DNA of 64,000 bases. Source: Erinaceus europaeus. Taxonomy: Eukaryota > Chordata > Mammalia > Eulipotyphla > Erinaceidae. Both the position numbers and the translations under genes were made by a program. This document shows positions 58,758 to 64,000 of this stretch, one piece after another. The DNA lies in NCBI RefSeq assembly GCF_950295315.1, contig NC_080166.1:99577141-99641140 (forward strand), given 5' to 3'. Positions within the stretch are counted from its first letter, which is position 1, and every line of letters begins with the position of its first letter. The notes under the pieces are model-generated. The model was not told the origin of the DNA, did no database searches, and saw only the letters and a program-made list of their open reading frames with translations.

Positions 58758-59345
58758 ATTCTGGTTTTTGTCTCTGGGTTGCATCTTTAGAATAACAGTA
58801 AGAATATAGTAAGCTTGGGTGAATGTCTTAGCTTTCCCATAGTTTTGTTTCTGTTACTACCTTATTCCCAACCAATCAAGTGCTCAGAGTCTCTATAAGT
58901 TCCTCGCTAAGGATCTAACTTAGATCCTTGCTCAGTGGATATTCTCTGTCTAACATTACAATCCTTGGAAGTATTTGAATTGTATGTATCTCCAGAAAAC
59001 CTATATTACCTATGCCTTGGCCCTTATTATTACATTGTCTACCTTGCTGTATAAATCCACTTAATTTTATTCTCTTCCCACTGGACTCAAAGTTTCTGAA
59101 AAGTAGAAATAACTATCTTTTTTTTTTTTTTTTTTTTTTTTATAAATGATGACTAATGTTAAATTCTTATGGGATAGATTTGTATTGTAGATACTTCCTA
59201 ATTGTATTTCTAATTCAGTATGGTATTACAAAAGCACAGCAGATAAGGAAGGAAGCCAGAGGATCATTAGAGAGAAAAGAACAGTGAAAAATAGGGCATT
59301 TTTCTATTGACTAGTCTAGGAGAAAATTGCCTTTAAAGTATAAGC
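58758..59345. other. Unique sequence with a poly(T) run
   Basis: A T23 run near 59119-59141 may be the scar of an L1/SINE tail. Nothing recognisable is attached. Confidence 0.4.
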
Positions 59346-59352
59346 CCTTAGG

Positions 59353-59490
59353 CAGGGGTAGATAGGATAATGGCTATGCAAAGAAACCCTCATGCCTGAG
59401 GCTCAAAAGTCCCAGGTTTAGTACCCTGCACCACCATAAACCAGAGCTGATCAGTACTCTGGTTAAAAGAAAAAAAAAGGGGGGGGGAAT
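59353..59490 (+). mobile_element. SINE D
   Basis: 'ggcaggggtagataggataatggctatgcaaag', 'gtcccaggtttagtaccctgc' and an A/G tail. Confidence 0.85.
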
Positions 59491-60424
59491 ATAATCCCTC
59501 AGGAAATGTACTTGTTTGGAATTATTTCTTTTTATTTAGCCTGAGAATGAACTGGGATAAGTTCGCTTATTTCTGTTCTTATTATGCTTTAACACTCTAC
59601 ACACTTCAGTTCTTTCTTTATTCATTTTTTCACAAGGTTAAAAAGGTTATTTGGAATTGTACGGAATGTTCTTCCATTGCTATGAGAGGAATGCATGTTG
59701 GTAACTCCCATTAGCATTTGTCAAAGTTTATATGTACTACACTTAATGTAAACAAAATGCTCCAAATTCATTTTTCTTCCAAATCTTGTTTATCACTAAT
59801 AATTCCACTATTTAAATGATACAGAAATGTGCATGTCTTAAAACTTTATTAGTTGGGTAAAAATGTCAGGAAAGGTAAAGTTTATGTAGCCTGCCACCTG
59901 CTTAGTGCCTGGAAAATCACTTTTGCTGGAGAGACTGAATTGTTTTCCATTATATTAACATTGCATGAATAAAAACCCAAGCTTTTTAAATCACAAGTTT
60001 CATAAGGTGTTGATTGGCCCGCAGCAGGATAAATTCAGACAAATATTTATGGTGCCAAGAGCTGTGCATATAAATATTCTTTCTAGAAAATGTTTCCAAT
60101 GTACTGTTAAACTGCCAAGGTGATATAATTTAGCAGGTAAAACAGTGAATGGTGAGCCAGGGGTCATTCAGTTTGAATTCTTTCTTCATTCCTTCTCTGA
60201 TACATGCCCCTGAACCATTCAGGCCTTTTCAAAGTCATGTTTCCACTTTGTGAAATGTGGGAAAATTAACCATATAGACTTTAGGACATTAGAACCGTGG
60301 ATCTACCACTAAAAAACTTTAAAAACATGAAATAATTATTAAAATGCAGACATTCAAATCATTTCCATTTATGAGAAAGTTAATTTCATTTATTACTATT
60401 TTAATTACTATTATTTAAAAAATT
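59491..60424. other. Unique sequence with a MIR-like segment
   Basis: 60120-60275 resembles plus-strand MIR ('gtttccactttgtgaaatgtgggaaaattaacc'). 59880-60119 is transposon-free. Confidence 0.45.
60120..60275 (+). mobile_element. MIR-like SINE
   Basis: The order 'atttagcaggtaaaacagtgaatgg', 'cagtttgaattc' and 'catgtttccactttgtgaaatgtggg' follows the MIR consensus from memory. Diverged and short. Confidence 0.5.
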
Positions 60425-61620
60425 TTTAAATTTATTTATAAAATAAAAAATAAAAAATATTGACAAAACCATAGGGGTAAAATTCCATACATTTCCCACC
60501 ACCAGAGTTCCACATCCCATTCCCTCCACTAGAAGCTTTCCAATTCTTTATCTCTGTGGGAACATGGACCCAGGATCATTATGGGGTGCAGAAGGTGGAA
60601 GGTCTGGCTTCTGTAATTGCTTTTCCATTCAACATGAGCATTGACAGGTCGATCCATACGCCCAGCCTGTGTCTATCTTTCCCTAGTGGGGCAGGTCTCT
60701 GGAGAGGTGGGGTTCCAGGACACATTAGTCAGGTCGTCTGCCCGGGGAAGTCAGGTTGGCTTCATGGTAGCATTTGCAACTTGGTGTCTGAAAAAGCATT
60801 AAGATATAAAAAAAGAACAACTAACAATTGTTTAATAATCTGGAAACTAAAGTTAAGAATATAGCAGATGAGATTTGGGGTCTCCATTTTAGGAAAAGCT
60901 AATAGGTCTATTTTAGGTATATTCTAAGTGGCCCATGACTTTACTAATTTTTACCTGAGCCTGACAGCTAGCATGCAGGTGGGCCAAAGGTGTCATCTGG
61001 GGAGATGGTGTCAGGGTTGGAAATAGGACTAGAAAGCTGGATCAGGGAAGAGATTAGCTCCCAAATATGGCAAAAATATATAAGTACCATTAACTGTAAA
61101 CCCCATCGATTTGATCTGGGGCCTATATTCAGTTCAAAGCCTGTGTAACCTCTACATCCCTGTAGATCTGAGCTCTCATTCTGTGGTCATAGCTAGGCAC
61201 ATTGTAGGCTGCACCCATTGGTGGACCTATTGTTCTTGAGTGGTAGAGGATTTTGTCCCAACCTCCCTTCAGAGAATGGGGCAGTCATTACCATTGTTAA
61301 TCCACATTGAGGGCAAGGTTCTGTAGAGGTCCACAAAAGGGTTCACTATGTTCTTCCTGATGGAGATTTCCAGTGACAGTTGAGAGAAGGATCTGTTAGA
61401 GGTCTAGGTGCATCATGTCTGTGTGGGAATCCCAGGATTCTCTGACTAGGGCCTTGACTAGGGAGATGAAGTGGCCTTGTAGTAAGCAAAACAGCCATCA
61501 TTAATGCATGCTGTTCTCTAACCCTTATCCAGATTTTGTAGTCCTTACTTTGTCTGACGAGGTTAGCCTTGTAGTGATTGAAGGAATTGAAACAGGCAGG
61601 AGTTGAGGATGGTATCTAGG
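60425..61620 (-). mobile_element. Old L1-A-lineage 3'UTR
   Basis: 'attgacaaaaccataggggtaaaattcc' onwards matches 19405-20840 over its full length, including 'caacctcccttcagagaatggggcagtc' and 'cttatccagattttgtagtccttactttgtctga'. 3'UTR only, about 1.2 kb. Confidence 0.85.
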
Positions 61621-61839
61621 TCTAATAGACACTCTTTTTTCCTTTTTTAGTGAGAGGGATGGTTATATTTTAAAGACATATTTCATACAGTTATTAAAGG
61701 AAACAATTAGGTTCGTTCTGGGATGAGACTATCTATAGCCTGAGACTGGGAGGTGGCAGAGGGAGAGATTTTGAAATTATGCCTCAGTCATTCTATAGGT
61801 CTGATGAGATAGTACAGTTGCTATATTTTTTAAATTAAT

Positions 61840-62011
61840 TTTTTAATTTCTTTATTGGGGAATTAATGTTTTATGTTAGACACTAAATACAATAGTTTGT
61901 ACATGCATAACATTTTCCAGTTTTCCATATAACAATACAACCCTCACTAGGTTCTCTGTCATCCTTTTTGGACCTGTATTCTCCCCCCAACCCACCCCAG
62001 AGTCTTTTACT
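61840..62011 (-). mobile_element. L1-B 3'UTR fragment
   Basis: 'tttctttattggggaattaatgttttatg' to 'ccaccccagagtcttttac'. Confidence 0.85.
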
Positions 62012-62089
62012 TAATAGAAACGCTTTGGTTAAGTACTTTATGGTCTCTCTCTCTCTCTCTTTTAGGTCTTTCTACTTGTTTGCTGCACT

Positions 62090-62134
<45 letters not shown>

Positions 62135-62624
62135 CAACATCTTATTAAACCATTATCTTTTAATTGGAGAATGGTTCACTTATGCTAACTACAGGCTTAT
62201 GAGTAATAACAGTCAACCTTTTTAGTTAAGGTATGGTACTAAGGAAGAATGTAAATGCTACTGAAACTTCAATTTCACAAGGACATTATATACAACGAAC
62301 TTGTTCCAGAGGACTGTTAAATAAACAAACTATATAACCAGAATAACATTTTACTGTCCATTTATAAATCTTTTTTATACAAATTTCAATGACTTTCAAG
62401 TGATAATGATTCCATTTATTATTAAAAAAAGTAATTCTCATTCTTTTATTACAATGGCAATGGTTAATACCTAGTAAGACAGTAACCATAAAAAATTGAG
62501 AATATTATATTTAGTACAAGTCATTTGAGTACCTATAACTCATATACTCAATTCAATTACTTTTGTAATTGAAAAAATAACTTGTTTTGATACTAGTATG
62601 GTAATTTATTGTATTTTTAATTTT
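62012..62624. other. AT-rich unique sequence with microsatellite
   Basis: (TA)n at about 62090-62132. No gene recognised. Confidence 0.45.
62090..62132. repeat. (TA)n microsatellite
   Basis: About 21 TA units with one TG interruption. Confidence 0.9.
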
Positions 62625-62870
62625 TTTCTTACTAGTAACTTAATAGTAATTTATAAGATTATATTGGTATAGTTTCAGACTGCACATCACTAAGGTTCTG
62701 TGACACCCTCTCCCCCCAATGATAACTATCATAGTTCTCTTGAAGTCTTAGATATAGTTTGGATACATCTTTCTCTCTTCCTTCTTCTCTTTCTTTTCTT
62801 TTTTTCCCTTCCAGGTCATGTGTTTCAGTTTTCTACAGTCCACATATGAGTGAAGTCATCCTGTGGTAAC
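62625..62870 (-). mobile_element. L1-C 3' end
   Basis: 'actagtaacttaatagtaatttataagattatattgg' and 'atgataactatcatagttctcttgaagtcttag' match 2750-2900 in order. Confidence 0.7.
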
Positions 62871-64000
62871 TTAGTTTAACCCCAATTTTAATACACTTAT
62901 ACACATCTATACATATAATGCAATCACATCAAATAGTGTACGGTTAATATGTCTAAGATAATGTTCCTATAGCTGAGTAGAAGGTAATTTAAGTTAAAAT
63001 ATTTTATACTGAAGACAAAGGGGATAAGACATATGTATTTCTTATCACAACAGTCTTGGAACATATATGAAATATTTTGATTAGCCAATTCAAGCATTTA
63101 TAAACTAATTAGTGACAACTTTGGGAAGAAGGGTGGATACTTTTAGGTGAATGAAAACAAGAATTTTTAGTTGGGAATATCCATGGAACATTAGGAAATT
63201 CAAATCTGAAATCATTCATGAAATCTAGTCAATAAATCGATGAAACATCAAAACCAAGAAGTTATAAAATTGGAAACAGGACTTGAAACAGAGGGAGAAG
63301 GAGTTGAACTATATGAGGTTAAGACATTGTTCAACTCCACGTAGGAGTGATTTAGAACATAGAAGGCTTAGAACCAGGTAAGAAAACCAGAATTGAAGTT
63401 TATTCAGAGTGAAGCCTCTCCAAGTGAGTCCAGGATCCTCACTGCTGCATAACCTACCTCCTCTTTGGGCATGTTGTTTCCTAATTACCTCTTCTCTTTT
63501 GTTATCTTTATCTTTATTTTCCATTTACTTCCTCCCTCTTGATTTTGACTAAGTCAAATCTGTTTATGAATACTCTTACCTAAGGTAGTTTCAAAAGAGA
63601 TGTAGTTGATGCTTTTTCCAACCTCTGTATTTTCAGTTTTCAGTAGATATCCACATACATATAACTCAAATAGTTTTTGCTATAACCTGTAGCTCTTGAT
63701 TTGCAATAAGTAAGTGAAATAATATGTAGACTAGCTATGTCTTGCCATTGAGTTATCTCTGATTTTTGTGAAGGAAAATTTCACTATTTTTAGTTTCTGG
63801 TCTTAAAATAATTTATTTTGAAATGTTGTAAAGCCTTAATAAATACACAAGTTCATATAAATTATTTAAGTTACAATTTCATATACTAAACAGTCATTAG
63901 ATTAACATACATCCTTAGATCCCTTTCCAGCTGTGCCAAATTAGCTTTTTTGAATACTTTCAGTTTATGATGTTAGGCAATGCAGAAAATATTGCTTTTC
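62871..64000. other. Unique sequence, nothing recognised
   Basis: AT-rich, with no repeat signature or supported reading frame. The frame at 63309-63524 (minus) has no domain or context. Confidence 0.45.

Overview
This is mammalian, non-coding, repeat-saturated DNA. I recognise no host exon, tRNA or rRNA gene, snRNA gene or CRISPR array. The only protein-coding material is decayed LINE-1 (L1) ORF1 and ORF2. Abundant tRNA-derived SINEs carry a head like 'ggcggtagcgca...gggttaagcgca', a 'ctccccacctgcaggggagtc' body and a CT-rich region before a CAACAA/AATAAA tail. From memory these resemble the ERI SINEs of hedgehogs (Erinaceidae), so the window is most likely intergenic or intronic DNA of a hedgehog such as Erinaceus. 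The species call is inference.

Working names used below. L1-A has a long 3'UTR of about 1.3-1.4 kb ending 'ggtggtgggaattgt...ttaaataaaaaattaaaa'. L1-B has a short 3'UTR ending 'ttccccaataaagaca'. L1-C is older and ends near 'taatagtaatttataaaatt'. SINE A and SINE B are the two main tRNA-derived families (B head 'ggggccaggtggtggcgcacctggtt'). SINE C, D and E are rarer tRNA-like families.

Layout. 0.4-4.6 kb is a three-deep nest: a SINE A holds a 5'-truncated L1-A, which holds a composite L1-A/L1-C insertion. 4.76-12.75 kb is a structurally full-length L1-A with a 14-bp target-site duplication (TSD), a GC-rich 5'UTR made of a partial tandem array, a broken ORF1 carrying a second L1, and an ORF2 with motifs kept but the frame broken. 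13-19 kb holds AT-rich repeats, a 173-bp inverted repeat, a MaLR-like LTR and two solo LTRs. 19-25 kb holds old L1 3'UTRs and a twin-primed L1-A joined to an L1-B inside one SINE. 25-43 kb is mostly unique sequence peppered with SINEs, one MIR and two solo LTRs. 43-46 kb has an older L1-A, an L1-B and a solo LTR. 46-49 kb is T-rich and unresolved. 50.5-55.0 kb is a 4.5-kb L1-A inserted in a much older L1. 55-64 kb holds more L1-B, L1-C and SINE copies, a MIR and unique DNA.

The elements relate through insertion history rather than a pathway. TSDs give a relative order: the younger L1-A copies, LTRs and SINE A copies cut older L1s and SINEs, and MIR and MaLR remnants are oldest. L1 proteins are known to mobilise SINEs in mammals, and the A-rich tails and 10-17 bp TSDs here fit that. 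No L1 in the window has intact reading frames. The five solo LTRs have no retroviral genes beside them. All boundaries were read by eye; those fixed by a TSD are good to a few bases, others to about 10-30 bases.
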